Shown: positions 55,412-62,039 of the stretch, in pieces
Layout: every line of letters begins with the position of its first letter
Numbering within the stretch: position 1 is the first letter of the stretch
NCBI GenBank assembly: GCA_014650015.1
Contig: BMUD01000010.1
Coordinates: 1-64,000, forward strand
Direction of reading: 5' to 3'
DNA length: 64,000 nucleotides
DNA from: Streptomyces griseoloalbus
GTDB taxonomy: Bacteria > Actinomycetota > Actinomycetes > Streptomycetales > Streptomycetaceae
Notes under the pieces: generated by a model
Seen by the model: only the letters and a program-made list of their open reading frames with translations
Told to the model about the DNA's origin: nothing
The model's database searches: none
Made by a program: the position numbers and the translations under genes

Positions 55412-56485
55412 ATGAAGGGCTACGTCTTCCACGGCCCAGGGCAGTCCGCCTGGGAGGAGGTTCCCGACCCGGCAGTCAAGGAACCCGACGACGCGATCGT
55501 GCGGGTCGAGGCCGTCACCATCTGCGGGACGGACCTGCACATCCTCAAGGGCGACGTGCCCGAGGTCCGCCCGGGGACCGTCCTGGGTCACGAGGCGGTC
55601 GGTGAGATCGTCGAGACCGGCGGCGACGTGCGCACGGTCCGCCCGGGGGACCGGGTCCTGGTCTCCTGCGTCTCCGCCTGCGGTCGCTGCGGCTACTGCC
55701 GCGAGGGTATGTACGGCCAGTGCCGGGGCGGCGGGGGCTGGATCCTCGGCCACCACGTCGACGGCACCCAGGCCGAGTACGTCCGTGTCCCGTACGCCGA
55801 CCTCTCGGTGTATCTGCTGCCCGGCGCGCTCGCGGACGAGGACGCCGTACTGCTGTCCGACATCTTCCCCACCGCCTACGAGGTGGGCGTGCTCAACGGG
55901 CGGGTGCGTCCCGGCGACACCGTCGTCGTGGTCGGCGCCGGGCCCGTCGGGCTGGCCGCGATCGCCACCGCCCGGCTGTTCGCGCCCGAGCGCATCGTCG
56001 CCGTGGACCTGGCCGCTTCCCGGCTCCGGGCCGCGAAGGAGTTCGGTGCCGAGGCCGTGGCCGACGCGAGCGAGGCGCCCGAACAGCTGATCGCCGACCT
56101 CACCGGCGGGCTCGGCGCGGACGTGGCCATCGAGGCGGTGGGCGTGCCGGAGACCTTCGAACTGTGCGCCCGGGTGGTGCGGCCCGGCGGACATGTCGCC
56201 AACGTCGGTGTGCACGCCGCTCCCGCCACCCTGCACCTCGAGGACCTGTGGATCAAGAACGTCACCATCACCACCGGACTCGTCGACACCCACTCCACCC
56301 CCACCCTGCTGCGGATGGCGTCCGCCGGCCGGCTGCCCACGCGCCGCATGGTCACCCACACGTTCCCGCTCGACCTGATGCAGGAGGCGTACGACGTCTT
56401 CGGCAACGCCGCCGAGACCGGGGCGCTCAAGGTCGTCCTCGGTGTGCCGCAGCACGAGGTGGTCCCCGTCCACCCGACGGTCTGA
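55412..56485 (+). CDS. Zinc-dependent alcohol dehydrogenase
   Basis: A 357-residue medium-chain dehydrogenase. Catalytic zinc residues are Cys38 (ICGTDLH) and His60 (GHEAVGE). The structural zinc site is CVSACGRCGYCREGMYGQC (four Cys). The NAD-binding motif is VVVGAGPVGLAAI, and the acidic VDLA suggests NAD. It resembles threonine/sorbitol or isopropanol dehydrogenases of actinomycetes. The ATG at 55412 follows AAGGGTGAGG. It precedes an Rv1733c-like gene, and both may be induced in hypoxia or stationary phase, by analogy. Confidence 0.92.
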   Translation: MKGYVFHGPGQSAWEEVPDPAVKEPDDAIVRVEAVTICGTDLHILKGDVPEVRPGTVLGHEAVGEIVETGGDVRTVRPGDRVLVSCVSACGRCGYCREGMYGQCRGGGGWILGHHVDGTQAEYVRVPYADLSVYLLPGALADEDAVLLSDIFPTAYEVGVLNGRVRPGDTVVVVGAGPVGLAAIATARLFAPERIVAVDLAASRLRAAKEFGAEAVADASEAPEQLIADLTGGLGADVAIEAVGVPETFELCARVVRPGGHVANVGVHAAPATLHLEDLWIKNVTITTGLVDTHSTPTLLRMASAGRLPTRRMVTHTFPLDLMQEAYDVFGNAAETGALKVVLGVPQHEVVPVHPTV

Positions 56486-56629
56486 CGGGCCGTACGCCAG
56501 TCGGCACGGACCGCCGCCGGTCGTCGCCGCCCCGGACGGCCGCGCGCGGCAGAACGGGTCGTGCGGCCTGTGCGGGACGAGGGCCCAAGGGTCCACCCTG
56601 GAGGTACCCGTGCGAGGAGGTGACCTCCC

Positions 56630-57229
56630 ATGGCCAGGACGCAGGGTCCGCGGCCCCGCAGGGTGCGGCTGTGGCGATGGCGGAGGAACCCGCTGCGTCG
56701 CCGCAGCGATCTGCTCGAGGCCTGGGTACTGCTCGCCACCCTTGTCCTCGCCCTGCTGCTCGGGGCGTTCTGCGGTCTGGTGGCGGCCGGCGCCGTGGAC
56801 GGGTCGCTCGCCGAGCGCCGGGAGCGGACCCGCACCGTCCCGGCCGTGGTCGCCCAGGACGCCGCTCACGCACCGTCCACACCCGTGACGGAGAACGGGG
56901 ACGGCGGCGTCTGGGCGAAGGTGCGATGGACCGCCCCGGACGGCACCCGCCGCACGGGCCGCGCGGAGGTCGAACCGGGCAGCAGGGCGGGCACCGCGGT
57001 CACCGTGTGGACGGACCCCTCGGGGCGGCTCGTCTCCGCACCGCCCGAGGGCGCCGAGGCGAGCTTCCAGATCGTCATGGCCGGTGTCACGGTCGCCGTC
57101 GCCGCCGGGGGCTCGGTCCTGCTCGGCGGATGGCTCGTCCGGGCCCGGATGCGGCGGCGGCGCCTGGCGCAGTGGGAGACCGAGTGGCGGCAGGTCGAGC
57201 CGACATGGCGCAGGCGGATGACGGGCTGA
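56630..57229 (+). CDS. Rv1733c-family membrane protein
   Basis: A 199-residue protein with two membrane spans (about 30-56, LLEAWVLLATLVLALLLGAFCGLVAAGAV; and about 146-167, IVMAGVTVAVAAGGSVLLGGWLV) flanking an extracytoplasmic domain. The basic N-terminus RLWRWRRNPLRRRSD, the AWxxL pattern and TAPDGTRRTGRAEV are those of the Rv1733c family, whose mycobacterial member belongs to the DosR dormancy regulon. GGAGGTGACCTCC, a palindrome, covers the ribosome site before the ATG at 56630. Function unknown. Confidence 0.85.
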   Translation: MARTQGPRPRRVRLWRWRRNPLRRRSDLLEAWVLLATLVLALLLGAFCGLVAAGAVDGSLAERRERTRTVPAVVAQDAAHAPSTPVTENGDGGVWAKVRWTAPDGTRRTGRAEVEPGSRAGTAVTVWTDPSGRLVSAPPEGAEASFQIVMAGVTVAVAAGGSVLLGGWLVRARMRRRRLAQWETEWRQVEPTWRRRMTG

Positions 57230-57253
57230 GGCGGAGCGGTGGCCGCTCCGCCT
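57229..57253 (+). terminator. Terminator after the Rv1733c-like gene
   Basis: AGGCGGAGCGG (57229-57239) pairs perfectly with CCGCTCCGCCT (57243-57253) around a three-base loop, starting at the last base of the stop codon. Confidence 0.8.
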
Positions 57254-57277
57254 CGGTACGTGCCGGTGAACAGCCGT

Positions 57278-57300
57278 CCGGGCGCCCGGACGGCGCCCGG
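57278..57300 (-). terminator. Terminator after the SRPBCC gene
   Basis: CCGGGCGCC (57278-57286) pairs with GGCGCCCGG (57292-57300), loop five bases, directly beyond the stop of the minus-strand gene at 57302. Confidence 0.7.
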
Positions 57301-57301
57301 G

Positions 57302-57751
57302 TCAGACCTCGCCGCGCCAGGCGCCCGTCTCCAGACCGCGCTGCTCGATGAACTCCTTGAACCGCTTCAGGTCACCGCTCACCTGCCGCTTGACGAAGCC
57401 GAGCTTGTCACCCACGTTCTCGGCCGGCCCGTCGGGGTCGAAGTCCATCTGCAGCATCACCTTGGTGGTGGTGTCCCGCAGACGGTGGAAGGTGACGACA
57501 CCGGCCTGCCTCGCCTCGCCGTTCACCGTGGTCCACGCGACGCGCTCGTCCGGAACCTGCTCCGTGATCTCGGCGTCGAACTCCCGCTGGACGCCGCCGA
57601 TCTTCGTCACCCAGTGGGTGAGCGTGTCGGTGCGCTGCTCGATGCGCTCGACGCCGCCCATGAACTCCGGGAAGCTCTCGAACTGCGTCCACTGGTTGTA
57701 GGCGGTGCGGACGGGGACGTCGACCTCGATCGATTCCTCTACCTGCGACAT
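57302..57751 (-). CDS. SRPBCC (polyketide cyclase/dehydrase-like) protein
   Basis: A 149-residue START/Bet v1-fold protein. The pattern VEESIEVDVPVRTAYNQWTQFESFPEFMGGVERI is diagnostic of the cyclase/dehydrase group often found in stress regions. ITEQVPDERVAWTTVNGEARQAGVVTFHRL and the long C-terminal helix follow. It has a hydrophobic pocket by family but no catalytic residue can be named. The ATG at 57749-57751 follows GAGGT. No polyketide genes are close, so lipid binding is more likely than cyclisation. Confidence 0.88.
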   Translation of the reverse strand: MSQVEESIEVDVPVRTAYNQWTQFESFPEFMGGVERIEQRTDTLTHWVTKIGGVQREFDAEITEQVPDERVAWTTVNGEARQAGVVTFHRLRDTTTKVMLQMDFDPDGPAENVGDKLGFVKRQVSGDLKRFKEFIEQRGLETGAWRGEV

Positions 57752-57857
57752 GGACCAGGTACCTCGCTTTCCGATGGGGAACGCGATGCGGGTACCTGAT
57801 TGCGCGCCGGACAATCATGGAGATCGCGTGAGACCGGACAGCCGGTGCCGTGGGGCG

Positions 57858-58547
57858 TCAGCCGCCGGGTTCCGCCTCCCCGCGCCGGCAGTGCAGGAAC
57901 AGCTGCGGCTCCGGCATGGCGTCGGGGTGGGTCGGGCTGAACATCACGCTCTGCTCCGACTCCACCGTCAGGCCCGCCCCGCGCACGAGGGCGATGACGT
58001 CCTCGGCCGCGAAACTGGTCACGCGCACGGGCTGCCCCATGAACACCCCGTCGAATTCCTCGACGTCCAGCGGCACCGTGGCCAGCACGAGCAGGCCGCC
58101 CGGACGCAGCGCCCGGGCCAGCCGGCCCACGAGCTCCGACTGCTCCGTCCGGGACATCTGCAGCAGCGCGAAGTACACACAGACCGCGTCGAACGAACCG
58201 TCCTCGAGCGTCATACGGCGCACATCGGCGCACCGGAACTCGGCCTCGGGCACCTGCCGGGAGGCGATCCGCACCATCACCGGGGACACGTCGACACCCA
58301 GCACCCGGTGCCCGGCCGCGGCGAGCGCGGCGGACGTGGGCCGTCCCGTCCCGCTGCCCACGTCCAGCACCCGGCTGCCGGGCGCCAGCCGTGCGAGCAG
58401 CCGGTCCAGCGACGCGCGGTGGGCCGAGGAGGAGGCGAACGCCTTCTCGTACTCGCTGCCCAGCGCGTCGAAGACCGCCGCCGCCGGTGACCCGTGTTCC
58501 TCGTCGACCACAACGCACCCCCGTGTCCGTGTACCGATGCGGGGCAT
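57858..58547 (-). CDS. SAM-dependent methyltransferase, class I
   Basis: A 229-residue methyltransferase. SAM motif I is VLDVGSGTGRPTSAAL, followed by GVDVSPVMV (motif II), CADVRRMTLEDGSFDAV and LRPGGLLVLATV. The C-terminal part ESEQSVMFSPTHPDAMPEPQLFLHCRR is typical of an actinomycete group. The acceptor is unknown. The ATG at 58545-58547 has GGGAG in front; an in-frame GTG at VVDEEHGSP has an equally good site. It is divergent from the flavodoxin gene. Confidence 0.85.
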   Translation of the reverse strand: MPRIGTRTRGCVVVDEEHGSPAAAVFDALGSEYEKAFASSSAHRASLDRLLARLAPGSRVLDVGSGTGRPTSAALAAAGHRVLGVDVSPVMVRIASRQVPEAEFRCADVRRMTLEDGSFDAVCVYFALLQMSRTEQSELVGRLARALRPGGLLVLATVPLDVEEFDGVFMGQPVRVTSFAAEDVIALVRGAGLTVESEQSVMFSPTHPDAMPEPQLFLHCRRGEAEPGG

Positions 58548-58643
58548 CGTGTCACTCCCGTCGCGCCCCCACAACGGGGAACGGGCCGCGGCGTGGCACC
58601 GGCCCGGCTTGCGGGCGGGGGGACCGGCAGGCAGGGTCGGTGC

Positions 58644-59096
58644 GTGCCGACACTGCTGATCGTCCATCACACGCCCTCGCCCAACTGTCAGGCGATGTTC
58701 GAAGCCGTCCTCTCCGGTGCCACCGCCCCGGAGATCGAGGACGTCCGGGTGGTGCGCCGCGCGGCGCTGTCCGCCACCGCCACCGACGTCCTGGACGCCG
58801 ACGGCTACCTCCTCGGCACCCCGGCCAACCTGGGGTACATGTCGGGGGCGCTCAAGCACTTCTTCGACCAGGTCTACTACCCGTGCCTGGACGCCACCCG
58901 GGGCCGGCCCTTCGGGTACTACGTGCACGGCGGCAACGACGTCACGGGTGCCGTGCGGGGCATCGAGTCGATCACGACGGGGCTCGGCTGGCGCCGCGCC
59001 GCCGACACCGTGACCGTCACCGGGGAGCCGGACAGGTCCGCCGTCGAACGGTGCTGGGAACTGGGCGCCACGCTCGCCGCCGGCCTGATGGGCTGA
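58644..59096 (+). CDS. Flavodoxin/NAD(P)H reductase-fold protein
   Basis: A 150-residue flavoprotein. The FMN-phosphate loop is LIVHHTPSPNCQAM, unusual in having His-His before the Thr/Pro. The second loop is LLGTPANLGYMSGALKHFFDQVYY, with FGYYVHGGNDVTGA around the isoalloxazine site. It is a short member of the NADPH-dependent FMN reductase group. The GTG at 58644 has a weak GGCAGGG. It converges on the BrkB gene with 18 bases between. Confidence 0.85.
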   Translation: MPTLLIVHHTPSPNCQAMFEAVLSGATAPEIEDVRVVRRAALSATATDVLDADGYLLGTPANLGYMSGALKHFFDQVYYPCLDATRGRPFGYYVHGGNDVTGAVRGIESITTGLGWRRAADTVTVTGEPDRSAVERCWELGATLAAGLMG

Positions 59097-59114
59097 GACC
59101 GGCCGCCGGTGCCG

Positions 59115-60194
59115 TCAGCCCCCGTCCATGCGCCGCCGGTCCTGCTCGTCCCACGCGCGGGTGTCGCGCGGCTGCGTGTAGGGCTCCGCCTCCGGCGGAT
59201 GACCGCCGGCGATGGCCCGTTGCCGGGCGATCTCCGCGTCGAACTCCAGCCCCAGCAGAATGGCCAGGTTGGTGATCCACAGCCAGATCAGGAACACGAT
59301 GACACCGGCCATCGTGCCGTAGGTCCTGTTGTAGGAACCGAAGTTGGCGACGTAGAAGGCGAACCCTCCGGAGGCGATCAGCCAGATCACCAGTGCCAGG
59401 AAGCTCCCCGGCGTGATCCACCGAAATCCCCTGACCTTGGCGTTCGGGGCCGCCCAGTACAGCAGGGCGATCAGGACGACGACCAGGACGACCAGGACCG
59501 GCCACTTGGCGATCGACCACACGGTCAGCGCGGTGTCGCCCACACCGAGCGTGTCGCCCGCACGACGGGCCAGCCCACCGGTGAAGACCACGATCAGCGC
59601 ACTGACCACGGCCAGCACCATGAGCGCGACCGTCACCCCCAGCCGCACCGGCAGCACCTTCCACACCGGACGGCCCTCGGGAATGTCGTAGACCGCGTTC
59701 GCCGAGCGGATGAACGCCGCCACATAGCCCGACGCGGACCAGACGGCCAGAACCAGACCGACGATCGCCATGATCGAGCCGATGCCCGCGTTGCCCTGCA
59801 GCTGCTGCACCGCCCGGGTGATGATGTCGCGGGCCGCGCCGGGGGCGAGCTGCTGCAGGTTGTCCAGCACCTTGTCCGTGGTGGACCTGCCGGTGAGGCC
59901 CAGCAGCGACACCAGAGCCAGCAGGGCCGGGAACAGCGACAGCACGCCGTAGTACGTCAGGGCGGCGGCCCGGTCGGTGAGTTCGTCGTCCTTGAACTCG
60001 CGCAGACTGCCTTTCAGCGCGGCGCCCCACGCCCCCTTGGGCAGCTTGCCCGGCGTGTCCGGCGCCGCCCGTTCCACCTCGTCGCCCGGCCCGGGCTCAT
60101 CGGCCACGCGCTCCGCCCGGTCGCCCGGACGGTGCTCGTCCGTCACGCTCTGAGGGGCTTGTCGGTCGTTTCGCCCCGGGATATGCAGCTTCAT
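59115..60194 (-). CDS. YihY/BrkB-family membrane protein
   Basis: A 359-residue inner-membrane protein with six hydrophobic segments, for example AALTYYGVLSLFPALLALVSLLGL, SIMAIVGLVLAVWSASGYVAAFI, and VIVFLIWLWITNLAILLGLEF. FKDDELTDRAAALTYYGVLSLFPALLAL and the YVANFGSYNRTYGTMAGVI loop are the family marks. The first 45 and last 35 residues are polar tails. Function is unclear; the old RNase BN label is wrong for this family. The ATG at 60192-60194 has no strong ribosome site. It is divergent from the GNAT gene with a CebR box between. Confidence 0.88.
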   Translation of the reverse strand: MKLHIPGRNDRQAPQSVTDEHRPGDRAERVADEPGPGDEVERAAPDTPGKLPKGAWGAALKGSLREFKDDELTDRAAALTYYGVLSLFPALLALVSLLGLTGRSTTDKVLDNLQQLAPGAARDIITRAVQQLQGNAGIGSIMAIVGLVLAVWSASGYVAAFIRSANAVYDIPEGRPVWKVLPVRLGVTVALMVLAVVSALIVVFTGGLARRAGDTLGVGDTALTVWSIAKWPVLVVLVVVLIALLYWAAPNAKVRGFRWITPGSFLALVIWLIASGGFAFYVANFGSYNRTYGTMAGVIVFLIWLWITNLAILLGLEFDAEIARQRAIAGGHPPEAEPYTQPRDTRAWDEQDRRRMDGG

Positions 60195-60266
60195 GGCCGC
60201 CGGGTAACCGGGGACCGGCCCGTCAATCCAGGGTGTCCGGGCATCGTCCCTGGTGCAAAAGGGTTG

Positions 60267-60280
60267 TGGGAGCGCTCCCA
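60267..60280. promoter_or_regulatory. CebR operator, site 1
   Basis: TGGGAGCGCTCCCA is a perfect 14-base palindrome and identical to the published CebR consensus of Streptomyces. CebR represses cellobiose/cellulose genes and leaves DNA upon binding cello-oligosaccharide. It ends 19 bases before the GNAT start codon, so binding would block transcription of that gene; the BrkB gene begins on the other side at 60194. Confidence 0.85.
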
Positions 60281-60299
60281 TGGATGGAGGATGCCGCGC

Positions 60300-60932
60300 A
60301 TGACCGAGCCCCCCAGGATTCGTCCGTACCGCCTCGAGGACCGGCCGGTCCTCGACGACATCTGCGTCCGCACCGCGCACAACGGCCAGGACAGCCGCCC
60401 CTTCTACACCGACCCCGGCGTCTTCCCGGACACCTTCGCGGCCCCCTACGCCCATCTGGAGCCGGAGCTGGCCTTCGTGCTGGACGACGGCTCGGGACGC
60501 GCGGTCGGCTACATCCTCGGCACCGCCGACACGGCCCGCTTCGCCGAGGACTTCCGCGCCGTGTGGTTGCCCCTGGTCGCCGACCGTCACCCCGAACCGT
60601 CGGGGCAGCCGCAGACCCCGGACGAGGCGATGGCCCGGCTGCTGCACCACCCCGAGCGGATGGTCGTCCCGGAGCTGGCCGCCTGGCCCGCCCATCTGCA
60701 CATCGACCTGCTGCCCGAGTGGCAGGGCCGCGGGTACGGCCGGAAGCTGATGCGGACCTTCCTCGCGGCTCTGCGGGACAGGGGAGTGGCGTCCGTCCAT
60801 CTCGTCATGGCGACGGCCAACAAGCCCGCCCGGGCCTTCTACGACCGTATGGGCTTCGAGGAGATCGACGCGCCGATGGACGACTCGGTCGTCTGCCTCG
60901 GGCGTACGACGGGGGATCTCGACCGGCTCTGA
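60300..60932 (+). CDS. GNAT acetyltransferase under a CebR box
   Basis: A 210-residue N-acetyltransferase. The acetyl-CoA motif is LHIDLLPEWQGRGYGRKLMRTFLAAL, followed by VHLVMATANKPARAFYDRMGFEEI. The N-terminus IRPYRLEDRPVLDDICVRTAHNGQDSRPFYTDP and the mid part FAEDFRAVWLPLVADRHPEP resemble the acetyltransferase-like domain of OGA-type proteins. Substrate unknown. GGAGG lies ten bases before the ATG at 60300. The CebR box immediately upstream ties it to cellulose use, a rare setting for a GNAT. Confidence 0.88.
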   Translation: MTEPPRIRPYRLEDRPVLDDICVRTAHNGQDSRPFYTDPGVFPDTFAAPYAHLEPELAFVLDDGSGRAVGYILGTADTARFAEDFRAVWLPLVADRHPEPSGQPQTPDEAMARLLHHPERMVVPELAAWPAHLHIDLLPEWQGRGYGRKLMRTFLAALRDRGVASVHLVMATANKPARAFYDRMGFEEIDAPMDDSVVCLGRTTGDLDRL

Positions 60933-60933
60933 C

Positions 60934-60952
60934 GAACCGGTCGGACCGGTTC
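60934..60952 (+). terminator. Palindrome after the GNAT gene
   Basis: GAACCGGTC and GACCGGTTC flank one base right after the stop codon. CGACGAACCGGTC repeats at 60966-60978. It may be a terminator or a protein-binding palindrome. Confidence 0.4.
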
Positions 60953-61052
60953 GCCGGAGCCACTTCGACGAACCGGTCCGGCGAACCGGCGCCCTCGTCC
61001 ATCGAACGCGTCGAACGCGCCACAACCCATGGGGAAGTGGCGTGAATCACCG

Positions 61053-61081
61053 TTGCCGCTCCGCTATGGGAAGCGCAGCCT
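61053..61081 (+). promoter_or_regulatory. Probable promoter of the LPMO gene
   Basis: TTGCCG (61053-61058) and CAGCCT (61076-61081) with a 17-base spacer would start transcription near 61088, exactly at the CebR box that follows. Confidence 0.45.
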
Positions 61082-61087
61082 GTGCAC

Positions 61088-61101
61088 TGGGAGCGCTCCC
61101 A
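61088..61101. promoter_or_regulatory. CebR operator, site 2
   Basis: A second perfect TGGGAGCGCTCCCA, 62 bases before the LPMO start codon and at the predicted transcription start. This position is typical for repression that blocks initiation. Confidence 0.88.
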
Positions 61102-61162
61102 CTGTCCCTTCGTGGGTCGCGCACCCCTATCCCCACAACCCCCACAGTGGAAAGAAGGATTC

Positions 61163-61840
61163 ATGACTTGGCATGGTCATGACGTGTTGATCCCGCTTCG
61201 ATCCCGTGTGACGCTCGCCCTCAGCGTCATCGCCGCCGCGCTGCTCTGTCTGATCCCCTGGAGCGGCACCGCCGTCGCCCACGGCTCCGTGCTCGACCCC
61301 GCGTCCCGCAACTACGGTTGCTGGCAGCGCTGGGGGAGTGACTTCCAGAACCCGGCGATGGCGCAGCAGGACCCCATGTGCTGGCAGGCATGGCAGGACA
61401 ACCCCAACGCCATGTGGAACTGGAACGGCCTCTACCGCAACGGCTCCGCCGGTAACTTCCAGGCCGTCGTGCCCGACGGGCAGCTGTGCAGCGGCGGGCG
61501 CACGGAGGGCGGGCGCTACAACTCCCTGGACACGGTGGGCGCCTGGAAGACGACGAACGTGAACGACGACTTCACCATCAAGCTGTACGACCAGGCCAGC
61601 CACGGCGCGGACTACTTCCTCGTCTACGTCACCCGGCAGGGCTTCGACCCGGCCACCCAGCAACTGGGCTGGGACGACCTCCAGCTGGTGGCCCGCACCG
61701 GTGCGTACGGCCCCAGCCAGAACTACTCGATCCCGGTGAGCACGTCCGGGCTCAGTGGCCGCCATGTCGTCTACACGATCTGGCAGGCCTCGCACATGGA
61801 CCAGACGTACTTCCTGTGCAGTGACGTGAACTTCGGCTGA
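61163..61840 (+). CDS. AA10 lytic polysaccharide monooxygenase, cellulose-type
   Basis: A 225-residue secreted copper enzyme that oxidatively cleaves crystalline polysaccharide. A signal peptide (residues 1-39) is cut after TAVA to expose His40 as the N-terminal copper ligand; His147 in ASHGADYF completes the histidine brace. The sequence HGSVLDPASRNYGCWQRWGS and GQLCSGGRTEGGRYNSLD place it near single-domain ScLPMO10B-type enzymes that attack cellulose (and some chitin). No binding module is attached. AAGAAGG precedes the ATG at 61163. The CebR box upstream supports a cellulose role. A strong terminator follows. Confidence 0.94.
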   Translation: MTWHGHDVLIPLRSRVTLALSVIAAALLCLIPWSGTAVAHGSVLDPASRNYGCWQRWGSDFQNPAMAQQDPMCWQAWQDNPNAMWNWNGLYRNGSAGNFQAVVPDGQLCSGGRTEGGRYNSLDTVGAWKTTNVNDDFTIKLYDQASHGADYFLVYVTRQGFDPATQQLGWDDLQLVARTGAYGPSQNYSIPVSTSGLSGRHVVYTIWQASHMDQTYFLCSDVNFG

Positions 61841-61864
61841 AGCGGCGGGACTTCGTCGCTCCGT

Positions 61865-61913
61865 CCCGAGTCCCCGCCGGACGCGCTCCGTCCGGCGGGG
61901 ACTCGGGGCTTTT
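61865..61913 (+). terminator. Terminator after the LPMO gene
   Basis: An 18-bp perfect stem (61865-61882 with 61890-61907), seven-base loop, followed by GCTTTT. Confidence 0.92.
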
Positions 61914-62039
61914 CCGCGTCTGCGTCTCCTGGGATCGCGCGAAGAAGTCGTGAGGGCCTTGAACACACGGCGGTCCGCCTGCGTATGGGGCGTGGGAATC
62001 CCCTGCCGACCCCCGCGACAGAAGCGTAGGAGTACTGCC

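Noticed and set aside
50161-55605. An 1814-codon plus-strand frame over the same region
   Set aside because: Arg/Pro/Gly-rich out-of-frame shadow of the ATPase gene.
59115-60194. Ribonuclease BN
   Set aside because: Historic label of the YihY/BrkB family; the protein is an integral membrane protein with no nuclease motif.
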